A stretch of 64,000 nucleotides of DNA from contig JAKLKU010000008.1 of NCBI GenBank assembly GCA_023150475.1, forward strand, positions 124,001 through 188,000, in the 5' to 3' direction. Position numbers and translations under genes: made by a program. Shown piece after piece: positions 28,148-37,938 of the stretch (positions within the stretch are counted from its first letter, which is position 1; every line of letters starts with the position of its first letter). The notes under the pieces were generated by a model that made no database searches, was not told where the DNA came from, and saw nothing but the letters and a program-made list of their open reading frames with translations. The DNA is from Planctomycetota bacterium (GTDB lineage Bacteria > Planctomycetota > UBA1135 > GCA-002686595).

Positions 28148-30934
28148 TCAGAACTGCCGCTCGAACGCTCCGAGGTCGGGGAATGGCGCGGGGCCGAAGC
28201 CGACGTCAGGAGCGGTCGAGACGTCGCGGCGACGGGGCTTGCCCGCGTGGTCGAGGGGCGTCGGCTCGTGCGTGTTGGCGTCTTCGTCGACGTCGCCGAG
28301 ATCGGGCGGCAGGCCCCACGAGTTGCCCGCGTCGAGGCACGGCGAGTCGGGCTTCAGTCGATAGACGTTGTCGAGGAACGTCAGGGGATCGCCGTCCGGT
28401 CCGTCGGGATCGACGAACTGCGGATCGACGTAGAGGATGCCGCGACCGAGCGAGAACGCGCAGCCAGAGCTCGCCTCGATCGATCCGGGCCCCAGCGCGA
28501 ATGCGTCGGACTCGAACCGCAGCGGGAACTCGCTCGTCGCGGAGTACACGTCCGCTCCCAGCGCGGCGGAGTTGTCCGCGAAGACGCAGTTCTCGATCGT
28601 CGCGATCTCCGCTTCGGACGTGCTCTCGGCGCATACGGCACCACCGAGTCCCCCGACGGGAGCGGCACGATTGCCGACGAACGTCGAGTTCGTGATGCGC
28701 GCCGGTCCACCGACTTTGACGGCGCCTCCACCCTGTTGCGCCGCGTTGCCGAGGAACTGACAGTCGTCGATCGTCAGTCCCGGTTGACCGAACGCCCGGC
28801 AGAGGATCGCACCGCCAAAGGATTGGCCAGTCGCGGCGCCGTTCTCGGCGAAGCGCGAGTGCAGCACGCGAGCCGAGACGGCGCCATGGGTGCCGCCGAG
28901 CTGGAAGATCTCGATGGCGGAGTCGGACAGGAGGGAGTTCCGCACGAAGTCGCAGCGATCGAACTCGAAGCGGCCGAATGCCGTGAACGCGGAGAGGACC
29001 GAGGGCTGGGAGTTCCCCGCGAGGCCCTCGTTGTCGCGAAAGGTCGCACGCTCGACGCGCAGCCGCCGCGGCGCGTTCGACGCAACGAAGCCGATCACGG
29101 GGCCGCGACAAGCCTCGGCCACGCAGTCCACGAGCGCGAAGTCGGAGTCCTTCACGAAGACCACGGATGCCTGCGCGCCATTCCCGGCGAGGAACGTGAA
29201 GCCACGGACTTCGGTGCCGAGCTTCTCGCCCGAGTCGATGGTGAAGGCGCGGCCGGCGAGCTGCAGGTCGACGATGCAGGCTGCCGGTCCGTTGACGCTG
29301 CGCACGCGCAGAGTCTTGCCGCCGAAGTCGACGTTGCGGTTCGCGGCGCCGGAATAGACGCCGTCGGCGACGAGCACTTGATCGCCGTCCTGCGCGGAAG
29401 CGACACCCTTGGCGAGCGACGTGAACGGATGCGCGGCCGAGCCGTCGCCGCCCGGAGGCGCCGCCGCGTCGACGTACCAAGTGCCGTACGTCGTTTGGCA
29501 CTCGTCGGGCACGCCGTCGACGTCGAGATCCAGGCTCGAGCCGATCGCGATTTCGCACGCGTCGAGCACTTGGTTGCCGTTGCAGTCGTGGCCTGCGAGC
29601 TCGCACGCGTCGGGCACGAAGTCGGCGTCGCAGTCGTCGCTCGTTTGCAGGTAGTCGAGCACTTGATTCGCATCGCAGTCGACCGGGCCGTCGGCGTTGA
29701 GCAACAGCAGCGTCGCGGTCGAGCCGAGGTGTGCGGCTCCTTGTGCGTCGAGCACGTACGCTTGCAGGAAGTAGGTCCGGCCGGTCTCGTTCGGCCCCAG
29801 CTTCGCGGGTAGCTGCTGGAAGGCAGCTTCACCGTTCGCCGCGACGACGGCGAGCGGTGTGAACGAGAGCTTCGCGGGTTGTGGCACGAGCCAGACGTCG
29901 CCGATCTTCGGCTGGTACGCGAAGCCGGGCGTCTGCGACCACGCGAGGAAGACTCGGTCGCCGGGCCGCCCGGCGACCGTCCAAGTCGCCGGTGCGTCGT
30001 CCGCCCAGACCCCCGGGCCGGAGAGTCCGCGGTGGGGGACCGTCGACTGCGTGAGCGCGCTGCCGAGATTGCGGATCGGGAGCCCATCGCTCCCGCAAAA
30101 GGACCCGACGCACTCGCGCAAGCCCGGCGTCAGTGGGCAGTCCCGCAGATCCACCGTGCTCCCGACGAGCTCCAACGCGTCGCCTCCGCTGCCGCCGGAC
30201 GCCGAACCGAAAGTCGAGCAAGGCTCACCACCGTTGCGACCGACGAAGGCCGTGCCTCGCGCATAGAACGTCGAACCCGCGAGCTGCGCGCCGTCACCGC
30301 CCGGACCGCCGCAGTAGTCGGTGCCGCCAGGTGCTCCGCCGCGCACGGTGCACCCGAGTGTGATGATCGCGGAGTTCGTGCCCGCGATCCCGGGACCCCC
30401 GGGGAGCAAGCTGCAGAGGTCGAAGCAGTCGAACCCTCCGAGCCCGCCGACCAATGTGCAACGCTCGAGCACGACGCGCAGCGAGTTCCGAACGGACGCA
30501 CCCGGCACGCCGCTGACGGCGAGGAGCACGGCGGCGCCGCCGGCGAGCGAGCAATCGCTGATGCGCACGTCACCGGCGCAATTGGAGACGTCGAGCGCTG
30601 GCGCGTCCACCGGCGCGGTGCCAACGAGTCCGGAAAGCACCACGCGCTGGCTCGCGCCGACGTTGCGCACGACGATCGCACCGTCGACGTGGACTCGCGC
30701 GCCCGGCGCGGCGAACACGGCGAGCGAGCGCCCGTCGATCGTGAAGCCGCCGAAGGTGCCTTCGTTGACGAGCAACGTCGCGCCGTCCGGCGCCGCGGCG
30801 ACCGCGGTCGCGAGGTCGGGGAAGTTCGTCGAGGTGCCGACGAGCACCACGCCGTTCGCGGTGGCCGAAGCGCTCCACGCGAAACCGAAGCAAGCGAGTC
30901 CGACCGCGATGCGTCGGAGAAGGCACGAGATCAT
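28148..30934 (-). CDS. Secreted beta-helix protein with calcium-binding EF-hand/TSP3-like repeats
   Basis: A 928-residue protein from ATG 30934, preceded by a GAGAGGAC Shine-Dalgarno. Residues 1-26 are a signal peptide ('SASATANG'). The first ~290 residues form an N-terminal beta-helix ('ATLLVNEGTFGGFTIDGRSL'). A beta domain follows, then a calcium-type repeat block with 'DCDANQVLDYLQTSDDCDAD', 'DCNGNQVLDACEI' and 'DLDVDGVPDECQ'. A second helix starts 'WYVDAAAPPGGDGSAAHPFTS' and ends with a 'SPCLDAGN' motif common in right-handed beta-helix proteins. No catalytic site is evident. It is probably surface-exposed. It lies upstream of the S8 protease on the same strand, 254 bp away, so separate transcription is likely. 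Confidence 0.8.
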   Translation of the reverse strand: MISCLLRRIAVGLACFGFAWSASATANGVVLVGTSTNFPDLATAVAAAPDGATLLVNEGTFGGFTIDGRSLAVFAAPGARVHVDGAIVVRNVGASQRVVLSGLVGTAPVDAPALDVSNCAGDVRISDCSLAGGAAVLLAVSGVPGASVRNSLRVVLERCTLVGGLGGFDCFDLCSLLPGGPGIAGTNSAIITLGCTVRGGAPGGTDYCGGPGGDGAQLAGSTFYARGTAFVGRNGGEPCSTFGSASGGSGGDALELVGSTVDLRDCPLTPGLRECVGSFCGSDGLPIRNLGSALTQSTVPHRGLSGPGVWADDAPATWTVAGRPGDRVFLAWSQTPGFAYQPKIGDVWLVPQPAKLSFTPLAVVAANGEAAFQQLPAKLGPNETGRTYFLQAYVLDAQGAAHLGSTATLLLLNADGPVDCDANQVLDYLQTSDDCDADFVPDACELAGHDCNGNQVLDACEIAIGSSLDLDVDGVPDECQTTYGTWYVDAAAPPGGDGSAAHPFTSLAKGVASAQDGDQVLVADGVYSGAANRNVDFGGKTLRVRSVNGPAACIVDLQLAGRAFTIDSGEKLGTEVRGFTFLAGNGAQASVVFVKDSDFALVDCVAEACRGPVIGFVASNAPRRLRVERATFRDNEGLAGNSQPSVLSAFTAFGRFEFDRCDFVRNSLLSDSAIEIFQLGGTHGAVSARVLHSRFAENGAATGQSFGGAILCRAFGQPGLTIDDCQFLGNAAQQGGGAVKVGGPARITNSTFVGNRAAPVGGLGGAVCAESTSEAEIATIENCVFADNSAALGADVYSATSEFPLRFESDAFALGPGSIEASSGCAFSLGRGILYVDPQFVDPDGPDGDPLTFLDNVYRLKPDSPCLDAGNSWGLPPDLGDVDEDANTHEPTPLDHAGKPRRRDVSTAPDVGFGPAPFPDLGAFERQF

Positions 30935-31086
30935 GGGGAAGTCCTCTCTTGGGCTGCCGAGTCGCGCTTCCCTCGAGCGCGGGCCGTCGGCGAACCCACG
31001 ATGATCGCCGCGAGCCCGGCGAACGGTTCGGCGAACTCCTCCAAACGTCGAGTGGGGCAAACGAGGCGCGCCGGAGCTCGAGCGGC

Positions 31087-31092
31087 TAGCCT
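31087..31092 (+). promoter_or_regulatory. -10-like box before the HMG-CoA reductase gene
   Basis: TAGCCT ends 27 nt before the ATG at 31120 and matches the recurrent TA-NNN-T box. No good -35 is visible. Confidence 0.35.
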
Positions 31093-31119
31093 GCGGCGCC
31101 TCTCGTTTGGGTTTGCAGC

Positions 31120-32349
31120 ATGGGAACGAAACGCAACGCCACACGCGCGCCGCGCACGAAGCCCGGGCAACGGTCGCACGGACCGTTGCCCCGCCTGCCT
31201 CGGGACGCGCACGACGATCACACGGAAGCCGCGGCGCAGGCGCGGCGTGGGCTCGTGCGCGCCGCGACCGGCGTCGAGCTCGACCTCGTCGCGCGCTCGC
31301 CGGTGCCGCCCGAGAGCGCGCGTGGCAACTGCGAAGGGCTCGTCGGCTTCGTCGCGGTGCCGCTCGGGCTCGCGGGACCGCTCTCGGTCGACACGTCGGC
31401 CGGCCGGCGCGAAGTGTACGTGCCGATGGCGACCAACGAAGGTGCGCTCGTCGCGTCGCACACCCGCGGCATGCGGCTGCTCGCCGCGGCGGGCGGCGCG
31501 TGCTCGCGCGTGGTGCGCGAGCGGCTGACGCAGTCGCCGATCTTCGTCTACGCGGATGCCGAGCACGCCCTCGCGGCGCGCGAGCGCGTGCTCTCCGAGT
31601 TCGAGCGGTTTCGTGCGCTCGTCGCGACGACGACGCGGCACGGCGCGCTCGTCGAGCTCCGCGCGGACGTCGTCGGGCGCCGGCTCGTCGTCGAGCTCGG
31701 TTTCACCACCGGCGACGCGATCGGCATCAACATGGCGGCGCGCGCGACCGAACTCGTCGCGGCGCGCATCGCGAAGCGGACGAAAGCGCTCGAGCACGCG
31801 CTCCACGGCCAAGACGTCGAGAAGCGCGCGAACGCCAAAGCGACGCACGAAGGCCGCGGCCGCAGCGTCGTCTGCGACGCGACGATTCCGCGCGCGGCGC
31901 TCGCCGAGCTCGCGCGCACGACGCCGGAAGCGCTCGTTGCGCTGTGGCACACCTATCAAGTCGGTTTCGCGCGGCTCGCGACGCAGAACCAGTGCGTGCA
32001 GAGCGCGAACGGGCTCGCCGCGGTGCTGCTCGCGTGCGGTCAGGACGTCGCGTACTTGACCGAATGCGCGACCGGCTTCCTCGACTTCGACGTCACGGCG
32101 GGCGGCGACTTGCATGCGTCCGTCACGTTGCCGTCGCTGCTCGTCGGCACGGTCGGCGGCGGCGCGCAGAAGGGCACGGCGGCCGAATGCCTCGCGCTGC
32201 TCGGCTGCACCGGCGCGGGCAGCGCGAACACGTTCGCCGAGCTGCTCGGCGCGGTCGTGCTCGCCGGCGACCTCTCTTTGATGGCGGCGTTCGCGACGCA
32301 CGAGTTCGTCGCGGCGCACGAGAAGCTCGGCCGTAACCGCCCGAATTGA
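31120..32349 (+). CDS. Hydroxymethylglutaryl-CoA reductase, class I-like
   Basis: Reduces HMG-CoA to mevalonate with NAD(P)H, the committed step of the mevalonate route to isoprenoids. The 409-residue catalytic domain has no membrane anchor. All four catalytic residues of the class I enzyme can be placed: E107 in 'PMATNEGALVAS', K235 before 'EGRGRSVVCDA', D309 in 'ACGQDVAY' and H400 in 'FVAAHE'. The 'GDAIGINM' and 'VGTVGGG' segments are also present. The EGRGRS motif and the late His with a short tail favour class I over class II. No other mevalonate-pathway gene is in the window. A reversed, degradative role cannot be excluded. An Arg/Lys/Pro-rich N-terminal extension (1-40) is unusual. Confidence 0.88.
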   Translation: MGTKRNATRAPRTKPGQRSHGPLPRLPRDAHDDHTEAAAQARRGLVRAATGVELDLVARSPVPPESARGNCEGLVGFVAVPLGLAGPLSVDTSAGRREVYVPMATNEGALVASHTRGMRLLAAAGGACSRVVRERLTQSPIFVYADAEHALAARERVLSEFERFRALVATTTRHGALVELRADVVGRRLVVELGFTTGDAIGINMAARATELVAARIAKRTKALEHALHGQDVEKRANAKATHEGRGRSVVCDATIPRAALAELARTTPEALVALWHTYQVGFARLATQNQCVQSANGLAAVLLACGQDVAYLTECATGFLDFDVTAGGDLHASVTLPSLLVGTVGGGAQKGTAAECLALLGCTGAGSANTFAELLGAVVLAGDLSLMAAFATHEFVAAHEKLGRNRPN

Positions 32350-32428
32350 CGTGGAGGGACCGCGGCGCCGCGCCGACCCGCGACTCGGATCGGAGCGCTG
32401 CGCACGCGGTCGGGGCCGGGTCCACCGC

Positions 32429-32434
32429 TACACT
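32429..32434 (+). promoter_or_regulatory. -10-like box before the ZIP/permease fusion gene
   Basis: TACACT ends 23 nt before the TTG start at 32458. It matches the recurrent TA-NNN-T pattern. Confidence 0.35.
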
Positions 32435-32457
32435 CCGCCGCCCTCGGAGCCCCCGCG

Positions 32458-34431
32458 TTGAATCCGACCCTGCTGCTCCTGATCGCGACGCTCGCGTTGG
32501 CGGTCGGGCCGTTGCTCGACCGTCTCGGCCGGCGTTTCCCGATCGGCGCCGCGCTGATCGACGGCGGCACCGTCGGCGCGATCGTCGCCGTCGCGGCGCT
32601 GCACTTGATGCCGGAAGCCGGCGCGCACATCGGTTGGTGGGCGCTCGCGCTCTTCTTCGTCGGCTTGTCGCTGCCGCGGATCACCGAACGGCTCGGCGAA
32701 CAGAGTTGGCAGGGCTGGCGCGTGCTGATCGGCGTCGTGATCGCGCTGCTCTTCGTCGTGCACTTGCTCGTCGAAGGCGCGGCGCTCGCGTCGACGGCGA
32801 ACGACGAACGCCTCGCGCTCGCGACGCTCTTCGCGGTCGCGAGCCACAACTTGCCGGTCGGCGCGGTGCTGTGGGGCCACACGAAGCGCCGGTTCGGACC
32901 GCTCTGGTCCGCCGCGGCGCTGGTGGTCGTCGGCGCGATCACGTGGTTCGGTCCGGTGGTGATCCCGGTCAGCGAAGGGCTCTTCACCGGGATCTGCTCG
33001 GCGCTGCTCGCGGGCGGCTTGGTGCACCTCGTGATCGAGCACTCGACGCCCGAGCACCGCGCGCTCGGCGAGCGCGCGTACAACGCGTGGTCGGGGATCG
33101 GCGCGTTGGCGGCGGTCGGGCTCGTGCTCGTCCACAACGCGCTGACGCACGACCACGGCGCGCACGAACACGGTCAAGGCGACCTGCCGGGCCAGTTCTT
33201 CGAACTGTGCCTCGAGACCGCGCCCGCCTTGCTCCTCGGCGTGATCGCCGCTGGCCTGATCGAAGCGTTCCTGCCGGACGCGACCGTGCGATTCCTCTCG
33301 CGCGGCAGCCGCTTCCGCCAGGCGCTCGCCGGCGTCGCGATCGGCACGCCGATGCCGGTGTGCTCGTGCGGCGTGCTGCCGATCTACCGCTCGTTGATCC
33401 AGAAGGGCGTGCCGGCGAGCGCGGCGCTCGCGCTGCTCGTTGCGGCACCGGAGATCGGCGTCGACTCGCTCTTGCTCTCGTGGAACCAACTCGGACTCGA
33501 AGCGACGCTGGCGCGGCTCGCGTGCGCCTTGTTGCTCGCGCTCGCGATCGGGTGGTTCGTCGGCAGGCTCGCGGAGCCGACCGCGCGCGCCGTGTCCGCT
33601 CCCGCTGCGCCCGCGCTGGCCGCGCCGCGGACTCGGCCCAGCCCGTGGCGCGCGATCGAACGGGGGCTCTTCGAGACATGGGGGCACCTCGCGCCGTGGA
33701 TCCTGGTCGGCCTCTACGCGACGGTGCTCTTCGAGCCTTGGATCTCGACCGACTGGGCCGCGTCGATGCCGAAGCCGGTGCAGATCATCGTGCTCACGTT
33801 GATCGGCATGCCGACCTACATCTGTGCCGCCGCCGCGACGCCGTTCGCGGCGTTGTTGCTCGTGAAGGGCTTCAGCGCGGGCGCGGTGATCGCGTTCTTG
33901 CTGGTCGGGCCTGCGACCAACGTGACGACGATCGGTGCGCTGGCGCGCCAGCACTCGCGCCGCGTCGCGATCGCGTTCGTCGCGACGGCGCTCGTCGTCA
34001 CGTTCGTGCTCGCGCTCGCGGCGGACGCGTGCCTCGGCGAACTCGCCGCCGCCCTGCCGGTCGAGGAGGCCGAGCACGAGCACGGCGGTCTGCACCTCGC
34101 GGCCGGTTGGTTCCTGATCGCGCTTTCGGCGTGGCTCGTCCTGCGGGTCGGGCCGCGCGCGTTCCTCGGGCAACTCGCCGTGCAGGGCCATGACGATCAC
34201 GGAGCCCACGGCCACGCGCATGCGTCCGGGGAGGGTTGCGACACCCATGCGGCGTGCGCGACGACTCCCGCCGCGTCGCGTCCGCACGCGAACCAGCACG
34301 CGCACGGGCACGGGCACGGGCACGCGGACCCCGGGGCCGGTTCGTCGCCGGATGCCCAACCGCGCAGCGACGACGCCCGCGGGCGTCACGATCACGGTCC
34401 TCACGGGCACGATCCTCACGGGCCCCATTGA
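32458..34431 (+). CDS. Fusion metal transporter: ZIP-like domain plus SO_0444/ArsP-type permease with His-rich tail
   Basis: A 657-residue protein starting at TTG 32458. Residues ~1-225 are about seven helices resembling ZIP transporters: 'ALHLMPEAG', 'VVHLLVEGAALAS' and 'ASHNLPVGAVL' carry the membrane His/Glu residues, although the second motif has Val where ZIP has Glu. Residues ~240-600 are a permease of the PF03773/SO_0444 type with C302-S-C304 in 'GTPMPVCSCGVLPIYRSL' and 'GMPTYICAAAATPFAALLL'. Such proteins export copper or zinc. The C-terminal ~70 residues are rich in His/Gly/Asp and should bind metal. The linker between the halves also has a His cluster ('THDHGAHEHGQG'). The function is probably zinc or copper traffic; the direction is unknown. 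Confidence 0.8.
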   Translation: MNPTLLLLIATLALAVGPLLDRLGRRFPIGAALIDGGTVGAIVAVAALHLMPEAGAHIGWWALALFFVGLSLPRITERLGEQSWQGWRVLIGVVIALLFVVHLLVEGAALASTANDERLALATLFAVASHNLPVGAVLWGHTKRRFGPLWSAAALVVVGAITWFGPVVIPVSEGLFTGICSALLAGGLVHLVIEHSTPEHRALGERAYNAWSGIGALAAVGLVLVHNALTHDHGAHEHGQGDLPGQFFELCLETAPALLLGVIAAGLIEAFLPDATVRFLSRGSRFRQALAGVAIGTPMPVCSCGVLPIYRSLIQKGVPASAALALLVAAPEIGVDSLLLSWNQLGLEATLARLACALLLALAIGWFVGRLAEPTARAVSAPAAPALAAPRTRPSPWRAIERGLFETWGHLAPWILVGLYATVLFEPWISTDWAASMPKPVQIIVLTLIGMPTYICAAAATPFAALLLVKGFSAGAVIAFLLVGPATNVTTIGALARQHSRRVAIAFVATALVVTFVLALAADACLGELAAALPVEEAEHEHGGLHLAAGWFLIALSAWLVLRVGPRAFLGQLAVQGHDDHGAHGHAHASGEGCDTHAACATTPAASRPHANQHAHGHGHGHADPGAGSSPDAQPRSDDARGRHDHGPHGHDPHGPH

Positions 34432-34600
34432 CGGTTGAGGGCCGCTCACTAACCTATTTCGGCCTCAGAGATCGGCAGAAGCTCGCCGGCACCCGCCGGG
34501 GAGCGAAGCGCCGTTCGTACCTCCGCCGACCGTTCGCTCGCGTGTCGTTCCTCGACGCCGAGCCCCTCTCGAGTCGACCCACGTGTCGATTCCGCATCCG

Positions 34601-36709
<2,109 letters not shown>

Positions 36710-36722
36710 GCTTCGCGACGCG

Positions 36723-37754
36723 ATGACCCGCACTGCTCGCAGACGCTGGACGCGCGAGCTCCAGAACGAAGTCGACGGCATCGCCGTCGGCGAGAAGGGG
36801 CCGCTCCTGCTGCACTCGTACGACCAGCCCGCGGGCGGTCGTTGGGTCGACAGCGCGATCCCCGGCAAGCTCGGCGCGTACGATCGCGCGAGCGGCGAGC
36901 AACTGTGGCTCTCACCGTGCGAAGTCGGCTACGGCCGCGGTTTCGGCGCCGGATTCGGCGCGGCGAACGACGCGTTGGTGCTCGGACCGTCGTCGAGCGG
37001 CTCGTCGGGCCACCGCGTGGCGCGCATGTCGCTCGAGAACGGCGAGTTGATCGGCGTCGGCGAAGTCCCGGCGTTCGACGAAGCCTCCGTGTGGGGCGAC
37101 GTCTGCGTCTGCGTCAGCGCGAAACGTGTCGTCGCGATCGACAGCCAGACGCTGCGCGTGCGTTGGAGCTACGACCGCGACGGCGAGCGCTATCACCACA
37201 TCGGTCGCAGCGGCGACCGCATCTTCGTCGTCTACACGCAACAGTCGACGAAGAAACAAGGCGTGCTCGCGCTGGACGCGGCGAGCGGCGACTTCCAAGC
37301 GGTCGTGATGCAGCCGACTCCGGCTCGCATCCACGATCTCGTCGTCGAACCGGGCGCGCTCGTCCTGCTCGTCGGCGACATCACCGCCGCGCTGTCGAAC
37401 GAAGCGCTGCTCGAGCTCCTGCAGAAGCACCCCGACAAGGATGCCGGCGAACTGCGCGGGCTCGCGTTGCACGCGCTCGCGCCGGCGAAATCGAGCGCGA
37501 AGCCGCTCTGGTTCGACATCTTCCAGTCGCCCGACGACGAAGACGATCTGCCCGAAGTCTCGATCAGTTCCGACAACGGGAAGCTCTACGTCATCCGCAA
37601 CGCGTTCCTCGAGGTGCGCGACGCGTTGACCGGCCGTGCGCTCGGTGAGTGGACGGTGCCCGGCCTCGACGAACGCGTGGCGTGGAAGGTCTGCCAAGGC
37701 GCGGGCGTTCTCGCAGAGGAGACCCGCGTCTCGGTGTTCGAGCTTCCGGCCTGA
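36723..37754 (+). CDS. Cytosolic PQQ-like beta-propeller protein
   Basis: A 343-residue protein starting 13 bp after fusA, so probably co-transcribed. It has no signal peptide. Repeated segments 'LGAYDRASGEQLWLSP', 'VVAIDSQTLRVRWSYDRD', 'VLALDAASGDFQAV' and 'LEVRDALTGRALGEWTV' show the blade pattern of PQQ-type propellers (strand, acidic turn, Gly, Trp). A charged insert ('QSPDDEDDLPE') and a helical stretch interrupt the blades. No cofactor-binding or catalytic residue can be identified. It may be a scaffold or a sensor of something linked to translation, but this is only guilt by association. Confidence 0.6.
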   Translation: MTRTARRRWTRELQNEVDGIAVGEKGPLLLHSYDQPAGGRWVDSAIPGKLGAYDRASGEQLWLSPCEVGYGRGFGAGFGAANDALVLGPSSSGSSGHRVARMSLENGELIGVGEVPAFDEASVWGDVCVCVSAKRVVAIDSQTLRVRWSYDRDGERYHHIGRSGDRIFVVYTQQSTKKQGVLALDAASGDFQAVVMQPTPARIHDLVVEPGALVLLVGDITAALSNEALLELLQKHPDKDAGELRGLALHALAPAKSSAKPLWFDIFQSPDDEDDLPEVSISSDNGKLYVIRNAFLEVRDALTGRALGEWTVPGLDERVAWKVCQGAGVLAEETRVSVFELPA

Positions 37755-37818
37755 CGCGTCCGCCCGGCGCGCTCGGCCCGACCACGCGCCCGGCACGTGC
37801 GACGAGTACGGCGAGCGG

Positions 37819-37836
37819 CCCGGCTACTCGGGTTTT
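37819..37836 (+). terminator. Weak terminator-like hairpin after the propeller gene
   Basis: CCCG (37819-37822) pairs with CGGG (37829-37832), followed by TTTT (37833-37836). The stem is only 4 bp, so support is limited. Confidence 0.3.
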
Positions 37837-37847
37837 CGGCCTTCGGA

Positions 37848-37853
37848 TAAGAT
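37848..37853 (+). promoter_or_regulatory. -10-like box before the tex gene
   Basis: TAAGAT within GGATAAGATC lies 85 nt before the ATG at 37939 and may be its -10. The upstream -35 region is unconvincing. Confidence 0.35.
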
Positions 37854-37938
37854 CTCGCGCCTCATTGCCTCCCCGCGTTCGGCGCGCACCTGACCGCGCC
37901 GTTCGCACCGACCCCGATCGAGCCCGAGGGCCACAACC

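Noticed and set aside
34436..34467. Hairpin after the ZIP/permease gene
   Set aside because: The stem TGAG(G)GCCG/CGGCCTCA has a bulge and no T tract, and the loop contains a promoter-like TAACCT, so a terminator call is not supported.
34583..34600. Upstream GTG as fusA start
   Set aside because: It adds six residues not seen in the family. The ATG at 34601 gives a normal EF-G N-terminus.
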